17,858 nucleotides of DNA from Thermoplasmata archaeon (GCA_030043545.1 JASHXM010000209.1:1-17858), one strand, 5' to 3'; shown: positions 5,931-13,767, counted from the stretch's first letter. Notes: generated from the letters alone by a model not told the origin. Translations and numbers: made by a program.

Positions 5931-7058
5931 CTACCGCGCGGCCGGCGCCGGCGGTCGCGCGGCGAGCGCGCGCATCGCCTCGGGGAAGGCGGCGGCGAAC
6001 CGGTCGAGGTCGGCCGGGGGGTTGGAGAACGACACCCGGACGAACCGCTTTCCGTGCGTCGGCGACAGGTAGTGGCCGGCCCGGACGAAGACGTCGTGCC
6101 GGCGCAATAGCTCCTCCTGGAGCGCTTCGGGGGCGACCCCGGTCTCCGCCACGTCGAGCACCGTCATGTTCGCGCGCGACGGGAACACCGGCACCCGAAC
6201 GCCCGCGACCGACTCCGCGACGGCGCGGACCCGCTCGCCGTTCTCGCGCGTGCGCCGGACGACCTCGCCGATCCAGGCGCTCTTCGACCGCAGCGCGGCC
6301 GTCGCCGCGATCTGCGCGAAGACGTTCACCCCGAGGTCGTTCGTGTTGTAGCGGGCGATCGTGGCGGCCATCTCGCGGGGCGCGACGAACCCGCCCAGCC
6401 GCATCCCCGCGAGGCCGCAGTTCTTCGAGACCGACCAGACGGTGACGGTCTCCTCCGGGGCGAAGTCGGCCGCGAGGGCGTGTCCGTCCGAGAAGTCCCG
6501 GTACGTGACGTCGTTGAGCAGGATCAGGTGGCGGTCGTGCGCGATCTCGGCGAGCGCGCGGACCTCTTCGCGGGGGTAGCCGGAGCCGAGCGGGTTGAGC
6601 GGATCGATCAGGAGGATCATCCGGGTCGTGGGTCGGATCGCCTCCTGGACCCGGTCCGCCGTCAGGCGGTACGGCGGGGCGTAGATGTCGAGGTTCTGCG
6701 TGCGCGCGCCGGCGAGCTCGATGAACTTGTGGATGATCAGGTAGCTCGGGTCGGAGGCGATCACCTCGTCGCCCCGTCCGAGCAGCGCCCGGGCGATCAT
6801 GTACAGCGACTCGGTCCCGCCGCCGGTGAGGAACAGCGAGAGGCCCGTGAGTCCGAGGTCGCCGCGGACGAGCTCCAGTAGCTCGGGGTCGCCGGCCGCG
6901 AGCGGGTACCCCTCGTACCGCCGGGTCCGGATCGCCTCCTCGAGGGCGCCGCGGACGACGTCCGGCGGCACCAGGTGGTTCGTGTTCTGGCTCATCCACG
7001 CGATCGCCGAACGCTTGGCGTGGGCGTAGCGGAATGCGTCGAACGGCGGCGCCGACAC
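5931..7058 (-). CDS. Class I/II pyridoxal-phosphate aminotransferase
   Basis: A 375-residue fold-type I PLP enzyme. Visible are the small-domain start NTNHLVPP (25-32), the cofactor-phosphate region TGGGTES (78-84), SDPSY (102-106), DPLNPLGSG (152-160, for the usual NPNNPTG), NDVTY (182-186) with the pyridine-binding Asp183 and ring Tyr186, the Schiff-base Lys212 in SVSKNCGLAGMRLGG, and the substrate-carboxylate Arg341 in FVRVSF. The overall pattern is nearest to histidinol-phosphate/aspartate-type aminotransferases; the amino acid used cannot be read from sequence. Glutamate dehydrogenase elsewhere in the window could recycle 2-oxoglutarate for it. The GTG start at 7058 lies 26-27 bases after a TTAA box formed by the stop codon of the upstream methyltransferase gene, implying a leaderless mRNA. 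Confidence 0.88.
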   Translation of the reverse strand: MSAPPFDAFRYAHAKRSAIAWMSQNTNHLVPPDVVRGALEEAIRTRRYEGYPLAAGDPELLELVRGDLGLTGLSLFLTGGGTESLYMIARALLGRGDEVIASDPSYLIIHKFIELAGARTQNLDIYAPPYRLTADRVQEAIRPTTRMILLIDPLNPLGSGYPREEVRALAEIAHDRHLILLNDVTYRDFSDGHALAADFAPEETVTVWSVSKNCGLAGMRLGGFVAPREMAATIARYNTNDLGVNVFAQIAATAALRSKSAWIGEVVRRTRENGERVRAVAESVAGVRVPVFPSRANMTVLDVAETGVAPEALQEELLRRHDVFVRAGHYLSPTHGKRFVRVSFSNPPADLDRFAAAFPEAMRALAARPPAPAAR

Positions 7059-7080
7059 GCCCCAAGACCGGCCCGGGCTC

Positions 7081-7090
7081 GCTTAACCCC
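7081..7090 (-). promoter_or_regulatory. TATA-like box overlapping the methyltransferase stop codon
   Basis: Minus-strand GGGGTTAAGC contains the TAA stop (7085-7083) of the upstream gene. The TTAA core is centred about 26.5 bases before the aminotransferase GTG at 7058. Confidence 0.55.
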
Positions 7091-7871
7091 TTTGGTCGGC
7101 GGCCGTCCCGGCTTCGGCGAGGAACGTCGTGACGGTGCCGCCCGACTGCGGGTGCGCCTCGGTCCGGGAGAAGCCAGCCGCCCCGAACCGCCGGACGATC
7201 TCGGACGGAGGGGGCAGGGAGCGGAGCGACTCGGGGAGGTACCGGTACGGGCCGGCGCTCCCGACCGCCCGTCCGAGCGCCGGCACGACGCGATCGAAGT
7301 AGGCGTGGAACAGCCGACCGACGAGCGCCGAGCGCGGCTCGGTGATCTCGAGCGTGAGCAGCGTCCCGCCCGGGCGGAGGACCCGTCGGAACTCGCGCGC
7401 CCCGGCGTCGAGGTCGACGAGGTTGCGGAGGACGAACGCGTTCGTCACGAGGTCGAACGTCCCATCGGCGAACGGGAGGCGGGCCGCCGTCGCCGCGGCA
7501 TAGTCGATCCGTCGCGCCCCCGCTTCGCCGGGGGCCGCGCGTACCGCCTCCGCAAGCATCGCGCGGGTAAAGTCGGAGGCGACGACGAAGGCGTCCGGGT
7601 AGTGGCGGGCCGCCAGGCGGGCCAGTTCGCCGGTGCCGCTGCCGACGTCGAGGACCCGGCGCGGCGGCGAAGGGTGGAACCGGTCGGCCGCCCAGAGCGC
7701 CCGGCTGCGCCAGAGGAGGTCCTGTCCGAGCGAGGCGACGTGGTCGACCAGCTCGTAGCGTCCGGAGATGTGCGTGAACATCCGTCGGACCTCCCGCTCG
7801 AACCCCGGCCCGGAGCGGTCGGGGTACGGCGAGCCGTCGGCGGCCCGGCGAGGGGACGACGGGGTCGCCAC
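7083..7871 (-). CDS. UbiE/MenG-like class I methyltransferase
   Basis: A 262-residue AdoMet-dependent methyltransferase. Motif I is VLDVGSGTG (73-81) and the acidic residue after strand 2 is Asp100. Several features go beyond a generic methyltransferase and match the UbiE/MenG (quinone C-methylation) family: MFTHISGRYELVDHVASLG (31-49), FVLRNLVDL (146-154), RVLRPGGTLLTLEITEP (163-179), and YRYLPESLRSLPPP (209-222) before the terminal GGTVT. The usual YDxxN near the start reads YELVD. It may methylate a demethylmenaquinone-like quinone; no other quinone gene is present to confirm this. GTG 7871 has no Shine-Dalgarno but follows a TTAA box by about 25 bases, and that box is the stop codon region of the STAND NTPase gene. 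Confidence 0.8.
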   Translation of the reverse strand: MATPSSPRRAADGSPYPDRSGPGFEREVRRMFTHISGRYELVDHVASLGQDLLWRSRALWAADRFHPSPPRRVLDVGSGTGELARLAARHYPDAFVVASDFTRAMLAEAVRAAPGEAGARRIDYAAATAARLPFADGTFDLVTNAFVLRNLVDLDAGAREFRRVLRPGGTLLTLEITEPRSALVGRLFHAYFDRVVPALGRAVGSAGPYRYLPESLRSLPPPSEIVRRFGAAGFSRTEAHPQSGGTVTTFLAEAGTAADQRG

Positions 7872-7892
7872 GGCGCGGGAGTTGGGACGGCG

Positions 7893-7900
7893 GCTTAACC
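7893..7900 (-). promoter_or_regulatory. TATA-like box overlapping the STAND NTPase stop codon
   Basis: Minus-strand GGTTAAGC includes the TAA stop (7897-7895) of the NTPase gene. Its core is centred about 25.5 bases before the methyltransferase GTG at 7871. Confidence 0.55.
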
Positions 7901-10324
7901 CGGTCGGTCGGCCGCCGGCCGGAGGATGCCGGCGAGCTCGCGGACGCGCGGCGCGAGGTCGGGCCGGTGGTCGGCGACGCCGGCGTCGACCGCCTCCTCG
8001 AGCCAGGCCCGCGCCGCCGGGAGGTCGCCGGTGCGGTGGGCCAACTGCGCGAGACGGAACAGAAGCTCCGCCGTCTCCGCCCCCAGGTGCATCTCGCTCG
8101 CCTTCGCGAGCGAATCCCGGAACGCCGCCTCGGCGGCCGGATACGCCCCCTCAGCCTCGGCGATCATGCCGTGGGTCATGGCGAGCTGCTGCGCCGAGAG
8201 CCGGTCGTGGAGCGGCGTCAGCGCCCGTTCCGCGCGCTCGAGCGCCGTCGTCGCGGCCTTCGGGTCGCCCCCCTCGGCCTTCCATTGGGCGAGGTTGAGC
8301 AGGCAGAAGCCGATCCAGAGGGGCGAGCGGGAGCGTTCGGCGGCGACGAGCGCCTCCTCGAGGTCGCGGAACGCGTCGGCGGAGCGGCCGGCACCGTACT
8401 CGAGCACCGCCCGGTTCATCAGCACCCGGGCGCGGGCGCTCGGCGCTTCCCCGCTCGCGAACAGGTCGGCCGCGCGAGCGTACAGTCCGAGGGCCGCCTC
8501 GAACCGGTCGGAGCCGAGCGGGATGAGCGTGTTCGCGACGTCGACGAGCGCGTGGCCCTGTTCGAGCGGGGTCCCCGACCGCTCGGCGATCTCGAGGGCG
8601 AGCCGCTGGTGCGCCTCGGCGCGCGGCAGGTCCGCGATCCGCCAGTAGACGTTGCCGAGGACCCGGTGGGCGGAGAGGAGGTCCTGCGGCGTCCCGGACG
8701 GTTCCAGGAGGTGGAGCGCCTCGAGCGCGAGAGACTCGGCCTCGGCGTACATCCCGCGGTCGCCCCGGGTCCAGGCGAGCGCGATGGTGGCGCGGCCGAG
8801 CTCCACGTCGGGCACCCGCCCGGCGCGGGCGAGGTCGACCGCGGCGGCGAGCGCCTCTTCCGACCGGACGAGGTCGCCGGTCTCGTGCTTGAGGCGACCG
8901 AACTCCGTCAGGAGCCGGACCTCCCGACGGGGGTCGCGGTCGGTCCGCCGCCGCTCGGCGTCGAGCGCCCGGGTGAGGTGGGAGACCGCGGCGTCGAGCG
9001 CGAACGCGCGCGCCGCGGTCTCCGCCGCCCGCAGGTTGTACTCGACCGTCTTGGCCGGGTCGCGGCCGAGGTAGAACTGGCGCGCGAGCTCGAAGTCGCT
9101 CGACCTCCCGCGGGCCTCGAGCGCTTCCCCGACGCGCCGGTGGAGGATCCGTCGACGGGTCTCCGTCAGCTCGGCGTAGACCCCGGCCCGGGCGGCCTCC
9201 GAGACGAACTCGTACACCTCGTCGCCCTTCTCCCGCAGCAGGCCGGCGAGGACGAGCCGGTCGATCCCCTCCGTGAGCCGCTCCTCGCCGATGCCGGCGA
9301 CGGCGGCGAGCCGCTCGAAGTCGAACTCGCGGCCCAGGATCGCGGCGTAGGTGAGGATCTTCCGCTCGGTGTCGTCCAGCGCATGGATCCGGTCCATCAG
9401 CACGGCGACGAGGTCGTGGGCCGTCGCCGCCCCGGCGTCGGAGACGAGCCCGCCGATCGCGGCCCGGACGAGCTGCTCGACGAACAGCGGGTTCCCCTCG
9501 GTCTGGGCATGCCACCGCTCGACGTCGGCCGCCGCGGGCGCGGCGCCGCCCTGGAGCCAGGCGACGAACTCCGTCAGCTCCTCGACCGTGAGCGGCCGCA
9601 GCTCGAGCACCCGGAACGTCGGCGCCCGGGCGAGCGCGGCGATCGGCTCCCGGCTCTCCGCCGGCAGTTCCGCGTCGAGGCCGGCGGTCGCGGCGAGGGC
9701 GATCGAGGCGTCCGGCAGTTCGTCGGCGAGCCGCCGGACGAACTCGAGCGACGACGGGTCCGCGAACGGCAGGTCGTCGATCGCCAGGAGGAGCGGCCGC
9801 TCGCGGGCGAGGGCGAGGAAGTGGTCGACCAGTTCCACGAACAGACGGTCGCGGCCCGCCCCGAGCCCCTCGACCGCGGTCGCGCCCACGGGCGCGAGGA
9901 TCCGCTCGATCTCCTCGGACGGGGTCCGGGACGCGACCACGGGGCCGGCGTCGTCCCCGGGGAGCGGGGCGGGATCGAGGAGGGGCACGAGGATCGGGGG
10001 GAACGCTCCCTCCGCCACCGGGTCGATCGGGGCGACGCCGTCGTCCGCGAGCGCGGCGACCAGGTCCCGCACGAGCGAGAACGGGGCGGGGAGCTCGTCC
10101 GGCAGGGCGCGCGCGGCGGCGACCCGGAACCCCCGGTGCCGCCCGAAGGCGGTCGCCGTCCGGAGGAGCGCGCTCTTGCCGACGCCGCCGGGTCCCCGGA
10201 TCAGGATCCCCCGGCCCGTCCCCTCGCCGGCTTCGCCGATCGCGACCTCGAGCGACTCGCGCAGCTCGCTCCGTCCGAAGAACGGCGGCGGCGGAGCATC
10301 GGAGGGGCCGGCCGCGGGCGTCAC
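7895..10324 (-). CDS. STAND-type AAA_16 NTPase with TPR-repeat C-terminal half
   Basis: An 809-residue regulator-like ATPase. After FFGR (14-17, the usual AAA_16 entry) come Walker A GPGGVGKS (44-51), Walker B LLLAIDDL (178-185) and the STAND motif TEGNPLFVEQL (275-285). A winged-helix-like segment spans about 315-400 (LDDTERKILTYAAILGREFDF through TETRRRILHRRVGEAL), and many helical TPR units fill about 415-800. STAND proteins are ATP-switched signalling hubs, usually activated by a ligand bound to their repeats. No DNA-binding, nuclease, protease or cyclase effector is visible, so the output is unknown. The gene directly follows an NTPase-less paralogue. Its GTG start at 10324 has no Shine-Dalgarno and lies 27 bases after a TATAA formed with the paralogue's stop codon. 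Confidence 0.85.
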   Translation of the reverse strand: MTPAAGPSDAPPPPFFGRSELRESLEVAIGEAGEGTGRGILIRGPGGVGKSALLRTATAFGRHRGFRVAAARALPDELPAPFSLVRDLVAALADDGVAPIDPVAEGAFPPILVPLLDPAPLPGDDAGPVVASRTPSEEIERILAPVGATAVEGLGAGRDRLFVELVDHFLALARERPLLLAIDDLPFADPSSLEFVRRLADELPDASIALAATAGLDAELPAESREPIAALARAPTFRVLELRPLTVEELTEFVAWLQGGAAPAAADVERWHAQTEGNPLFVEQLVRAAIGGLVSDAGAATAHDLVAVLMDRIHALDDTERKILTYAAILGREFDFERLAAVAGIGEERLTEGIDRLVLAGLLREKGDEVYEFVSEAARAGVYAELTETRRRILHRRVGEALEARGRSSDFELARQFYLGRDPAKTVEYNLRAAETAARAFALDAAVSHLTRALDAERRRTDRDPRREVRLLTEFGRLKHETGDLVRSEEALAAAVDLARAGRVPDVELGRATIALAWTRGDRGMYAEAESLALEALHLLEPSGTPQDLLSAHRVLGNVYWRIADLPRAEAHQRLALEIAERSGTPLEQGHALVDVANTLIPLGSDRFEAALGLYARAADLFASGEAPSARARVLMNRAVLEYGAGRSADAFRDLEEALVAAERSRSPLWIGFCLLNLAQWKAEGGDPKAATTALERAERALTPLHDRLSAQQLAMTHGMIAEAEGAYPAAEAAFRDSLAKASEMHLGAETAELLFRLAQLAHRTGDLPAARAWLEEAVDAGVADHRPDLAPRVRELAGILRPAADRPG

Positions 10325-10346
10325 CGGGTCGACGACCTCGAGCGCG

Positions 10347-10355
10347 GCTTATACT
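10347..10355 (-). promoter_or_regulatory. TATA box overlapping the TPR paralogue's stop codon
   Basis: Minus-strand AGTATAAGC carries the clearest TATAA of the window (10353-10349), and the TAA stop codon is its end. It is centred 27 bases before the STAND NTPase GTG at 10324. Confidence 0.65.
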
Positions 10356-11923
10356 CGTTGCTCGGAATCCGCCGGCGAAGCCGAACCGTCCCCGGCGAGG
10401 TCGCGACGCAGCTGGTCGTACGCCGCGGTGAGCCGCGGCGACAGCTCGGTGACCTTCAACGCCGTCGCGGCGTCGAACGCCGCGCGGGCCCCGGCGAGGT
10501 CGCGCGTCTTGTACCGGAGGCGGGCCAGGTGGAACACCGCCTCGGCCTCGTCCGCGGCGATGTGGTTGGCGCGCGCCATCGCGGCCGCCCGGTCGTACGA
10601 CGCCGCCGCATCGTCCCACTGACCGGCCCGCTCGGCGATCAGCCCCCGGTTGAGCAGCACCTGCTCGAGGCCGAGCCCGTCGGCGAGCCGCTCCAGGAGG
10701 CGCCCGGCCTGCTCGTTGTCCCGCTCCGCCTCCTCGACCTGGCCGAGGGCAAGGCGCATCTCGACCCCGGAGAGGAGCGCCCGGCCGAGCGCCCGCGTGT
10801 CGTGGATCCGCTCGGCGACCTCTCGGGTCTGGGCGAGCAGCTCGAGCCCCTCGGACGGCCGGACCTCCCCGACCGTGACGCCGAGGTTGTGGAGCGCCCG
10901 GGCGAGCTCGGTCGTATCCGGGGCCGCCTGGAGCCGGTCCGCGGCCCGCTGGTACCACTCGATCGCCACGTCCCGGACCTCGTCGCCCAGCATCGCGAAC
11001 GCGTTGCCGATGTCGATCGAGAGGCGGCCGACGATCCCGGGCGGGGCCGAGTCCGGCAGCGCGTCCAGCGCCCGCATCCCCTCCTCCAGCGAGTCGCGGT
11101 ACGCCCCCTGCTGGAAGGCGACGCGCCCGAGGAGGCGGTACGTCTGGGCGATCCCGAGGTGATCGCCGGTCGACTCGAACAGCGGGAGCGCCTCTTCCGC
11201 TCCGCGGACGGCCGCCGGCACGTCCAGCTTCTCGCGCGCGATCTCGGCGCGAGCCAGCACGAGGCGGGCGCGGATGCGGGGCTGGTCGCGGCCGACCCGC
11301 TCGAGCGCCTCGCGGTAGCACCGGTCGGCCGCCGGGAAGTTCGACGTGGCGAAGCAGAGGTCGCCGAGCGTCTCGGCGACCTCCGCCTGCTCCGCCGCCC
11401 GATCGCCCCCCAGGGCGGCGAGGTCGAGCGCTGCCCGCTCGAGCTCGTGGATCGCGACGTCGAGCTCCCCGCGCGCCCGGGCCGCCTCGGCCGCCCGGCG
11501 GTTGTACTCGTACGACTTGGCGGGTACCTTGCCGAGGAAGTAGTGGCGTCCGAGCTCGGCGACGATCTCGGGCGTCGGGGTCGGGTACGTCGACTCGATC
11601 ACCTCCGCGAGCCGACGGTGGAGGATCCGCAGACGGCTCTCGGTGAGCGCCCGGTACACCCCGGCCCGGAACGACTCCTCGGCGAAGGCGAACCGCTCGC
11701 CGCCGGGCCGTTCGAGCAGGACCCCGCGTCGGACGAGCCGCTCGAGCCGTTCGGCGAGCGTCTCCTCGTCGGCGCCCATCGCCGCCACGAGGATCGGGAA
11801 GTCGAACTCCGTCCCGATCGCGCTCGCGTAGGCGAGGATCCGTTGCTCGTCGGCGGTGAGCGCGGGAAGCCCCGCGCCGGCCGCCCCGCGGGGACGGGAG
11901 CCCGCCCCCGTCCGGCCGTGCAT
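10349..11923 (-). CDS. TPR-repeat paralogue of the adjacent STAND NTPase, lacking the NTPase domain
   Basis: A 524-residue protein whose residues about 22-150 align with about 316-440 of the downstream NTPase. Shared landmarks are LTADEQRILAYASAIGTEFDF against LDDTERKILTYAAILGREFDF, RAGVYRALTESRLRILHRR against ARAGVYAELTETRRRILHRR, and PAKSYEYNRRAAE against PAKTVEYNLRAAE. TPR-like helical repeats fill the rest. There is no Walker A or B and no remnant of one: the first 20 residues are Gly/Arg/Ala-rich and the 116 bases upstream hold only promoters. It seems to be a duplicated copy stably reduced to winged-helix plus TPR. It may pair with the full-length protein or act as a ligand sensor or dominant regulator; this is inference. 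The ATG at 11923 follows a TTTAA box by about 28 bases. Confidence 0.82.
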   Translation of the reverse strand: MHGRTGAGSRPRGAAGAGLPALTADEQRILAYASAIGTEFDFPILVAAMGADEETLAERLERLVRRGVLLERPGGERFAFAEESFRAGVYRALTESRLRILHRRLAEVIESTYPTPTPEIVAELGRHYFLGKVPAKSYEYNRRAAEAARARGELDVAIHELERAALDLAALGGDRAAEQAEVAETLGDLCFATSNFPAADRCYREALERVGRDQPRIRARLVLARAEIAREKLDVPAAVRGAEEALPLFESTGDHLGIAQTYRLLGRVAFQQGAYRDSLEEGMRALDALPDSAPPGIVGRLSIDIGNAFAMLGDEVRDVAIEWYQRAADRLQAAPDTTELARALHNLGVTVGEVRPSEGLELLAQTREVAERIHDTRALGRALLSGVEMRLALGQVEEAERDNEQAGRLLERLADGLGLEQVLLNRGLIAERAGQWDDAAASYDRAAAMARANHIAADEAEAVFHLARLRYKTRDLAGARAAFDAATALKVTELSPRLTAAYDQLRRDLAGDGSASPADSEQRV

Positions 11924-11946
11924 CGCGCGGAGATTCCCGTGGGGTG

Positions 11947-11955
11947 AGTTAAACC
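11947..11955 (-). promoter_or_regulatory. TATA-like box for the TPR paralogue gene
   Basis: Minus-strand GGTTTAACT is centred about 28 bases before the ATG at 11923, in the 116-base divergent region shared with the small membrane protein gene. Confidence 0.5.
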
Positions 11956-12007
11956 CGCCCGCCGAGCGGCCGGCCGATCGCTCCCGACCCGGTCCGCCTC
12001 CGCAAGG

Positions 12008-12019
12008 GTTATCTAACGC
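12008..12019 (+). promoter_or_regulatory. TATA-like box for the small membrane protein gene
   Basis: GTTATCTAACGC is centred about 27 bases before the ATG at 12040, which has no Shine-Dalgarno. A leaderless transcript is likely. Confidence 0.5.
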
Positions 12020-12039
12020 ATCCCGGCTCGGCGCCGCCC

Positions 12040-12294
12040 ATGGACGACGAGACGTCCCCGGCGCCGCCCGAGCGCGGGCGGATCGCGATGATGTCGCTGC
12101 CCCGGCGGGCGACGTTCTGGGGGTTCGGGACGCTCACGATTCTCGGGGTCGCGTTCTACGTCTGGTGGGGGCTCACGTACGGGGTCTGGATCGACAACGG
12201 GGTCTACGCCGTTACGATCACCCTCCTGCTGTTCGGCCTCGCCGGGATGTGGCTGATGATGCCGAACCCGCCGCCGCCGGCGCCGACCTCGTAG
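12040..12294 (+). CDS. Small two-helix membrane protein, unknown function
   Basis: An 84-residue protein I do not recognise. A short acidic and Pro-rich start and a basic patch (PRR, 21-23) precede two hydrophobic helices at about 25-46 and 54-74, joined by a short loop with GVWIDNG. The tail is Pro-rich (75-82). By the positive-inside rule the N-terminus, and so the C-terminus, would be cytoplasmic. The gene has its own promoter-like box, diverges from the TPR paralogue and converges on prolyl-tRNA synthetase with a nine-base gap. The ATG, promoter spacing and strong hydrophobic pattern argue that it is real despite its size. Confidence 0.7.
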   Translation: MDDETSPAPPERGRIAMMSLPRRATFWGFGTLTILGVAFYVWWGLTYGVWIDNGVYAVTITLLLFGLAGMWLMMPNPPPPAPTS

Positions 12295-12303
12295 GGCGTC
12301 CGG

Positions 12304-13731
12304 TCAGATCGGCTGGGCGGCGACCGCCCACCGCACGTCGCGCTCGACGCCGCAGGCGATGCAGCGGGCCGGGGGTCCGGTCTCGAACGGGAACCGCTCC
12401 TCCGGGGTCCCGAGGAGGGCCCCGTCGATCGCGCGTTCGATCTCGTGGCCGCACGCCTCCGCACCGCACCAGCCGACGTACCGCACGCGGTCGGAGTGCG
12501 CGAGCTCGGCGAGCGTCGCGGCCGGGGCGAACGAGGCCCGGAACCGCGTCTCCGCCCGCTCGCGGAGCGTCCGGTCGAACTCGTCGAGCCGGGTCGCCAC
12601 GTCGGACTCGAGCGAGTCGAGGCGGACCGTCCCCTTCGCGCCGAACCGGTCGACGGCCGTCGCGGTCCGCTCCGCCGCCTCCCGGCGGCCAACCTCGAGC
12701 CGGAGCGGGACCCCCTTGAGCTCCCACCGATAGTACTTCGCCCCGGGCCGCTCGTCGCCCGCGTCGAGCCGGACCCGCCGCCCCGCCGCGCGGAGCCGCT
12801 CCGTGATCTCGGACGCCGCGGCGTTCACCGCCGGGCCGGCGCCCGCGGCCGGGATCGGGACGACGACGACCTCGAACGGCGCGACCGCGACCGGGAACAC
12901 CGCCCCCTTCGCGTCGCCGTGGATCGCCACGATCCCCCCGAGGAGCCGTTCGGAGAGCCCGAACGTCGTCTGGTGGACCAGTTTCTGGGTGCCGTCGACC
13001 GCCTCGTACCGGATCCCGTACGGGCCCGAGAAGTTCTCCCGGTAGTGGTGCACCGTCCCGAGCTGCAGCGTCCGGGGACCGCCGATCGGCGCGTCGAGCG
13101 CGACCGAGTAGGCGGCGCCGGCGAACTTGTCCCAGTCGGGGCGTCGGAGCGCGAGGTACGGCAGGCCGAAGTCGGCGGCCATCTTCGCGAACGCCCGGAG
13201 GTTCTCGTGGACCCGCCGGGTCGCCGCGGCGTCGTCGACCTGGCAGGTGTGCTCCTCGAAGAAGTGGATCTCCCGCACGCGGACGAACGGTCGGGTCGTC
13301 TTCGTCTCGTAGCGGAACGTGTTGACGATCTGGTAGACGGCGAGCGGCAGGTCCTTGTGGGACCGGACCCAGAGGGCGAACGTGGGGTACATCGCGGTCT
13401 CGCTCGTCGGGCGGAGGACGAGCGGAACGTCGAGCGGGGTGAGACCGCCCCGGGTCACCCAGTAGACCTGGGCGTCGAACCCCTTCACATGCTCCTTCTC
13501 CTTCGCGAAGTCGGTCTCGGGGATCAGCGTCGGGAATTCGACCGCCTCGGAGCCGATCGCCTCGATCTCCCGGATCATCACCTGGTCGAGGCGCCGGCGG
13601 GCGCGGAGGCCGTACGCCGTCCAGATGTTCATCCCCTTGACCGGGTAGCGTTTGTCCGACAGGTCGGCCGCCTCCACGACGGCGAGGTACCAGTCGATGA
13701 ACGCGGCGTCCTTGTCCGGGAGGTCGGCCAT
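12304..13731 (-). CDS. proS: Prolyl-tRNA synthetase, archaeal/eukaryotic type
   Basis: A complete 475-residue class II synthetase that attaches proline to tRNA(Pro). Residues 1-100 carry class motif 1 (GLRARRRLDQVMIREIE), RPTSE is at 107-111, motif 2 is FRYETKTTRPFVRVREIHFF (139-158), and motif 3 is GLSERLLGGIVAIHGD (258-273). An anticodon-binding domain follows from about 283. The C-terminal zinc domain keeps its four cysteines (Cys422, Cys427, Cys457, Cys460). There is no bacterial-type editing insertion. The protein ends in AQPI; as I recall, many relatives of this type end in a tyrosine reaching the active site, which is absent here. The ATG at 13731 follows a TTTAA box by about 31 bases. 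Confidence 0.96.
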   Translation of the reverse strand: MADLPDKDAAFIDWYLAVVEAADLSDKRYPVKGMNIWTAYGLRARRRLDQVMIREIEAIGSEAVEFPTLIPETDFAKEKEHVKGFDAQVYWVTRGGLTPLDVPLVLRPTSETAMYPTFALWVRSHKDLPLAVYQIVNTFRYETKTTRPFVRVREIHFFEEHTCQVDDAAATRRVHENLRAFAKMAADFGLPYLALRRPDWDKFAGAAYSVALDAPIGGPRTLQLGTVHHYRENFSGPYGIRYEAVDGTQKLVHQTTFGLSERLLGGIVAIHGDAKGAVFPVAVAPFEVVVVPIPAAGAGPAVNAAASEITERLRAAGRRVRLDAGDERPGAKYYRWELKGVPLRLEVGRREAAERTATAVDRFGAKGTVRLDSLESDVATRLDEFDRTLRERAETRFRASFAPAATLAELAHSDRVRYVGWCGAEACGHEIERAIDGALLGTPEERFPFETGPPARCIACGVERDVRWAVAAQPI

Positions 13732-13757
13732 GGGACGGGCGGGACGGGAGGGAGGTC

Positions 13758-13767
13758 GGTTAAAGCC
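13758..13767 (-). promoter_or_regulatory. TATA-like box for proS
   Basis: Minus-strand GCTTTAACCG has a TTTAA core (13764-13760) centred about 31 bases before the ATG at 13731, so a leader of a few bases is expected. It lies in the 143-base divergent region shared with the DUF373 gene. Confidence 0.5.

Noticed and set aside
4672..6072. Plus-strand open frame of about 466 codons
   Set aside because: It is antisense to the MIP18 fusion, hydrolase and aminotransferase genes, with no motif or start signal.
10325..10348. The two STAND/TPR genes as one gene split by a frameshift
   Set aside because: The second gene begins with a complete NTPase domain and repeats the winged-helix and TPR segments already present in the first, so this is a duplication, with a promoter between them.
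8151..11321. Minus-strand open frame of about 1,056 codons across both TPR genes
   Set aside because: It is in another frame of the same genes, crosses their boundary and is Arg/Pro/Gly-rich with no recognisable domain.
7967..11947. Plus-strand open frame of about 1,326 codons opposite the two STAND/TPR genes
   Set aside because: It is antisense to two genes with clear domain motifs and own promoters, reads as low-complexity Arg/Glu/Gly/Pro, and has no promoter or ribosome site. Long empty frames are expected at this GC content.
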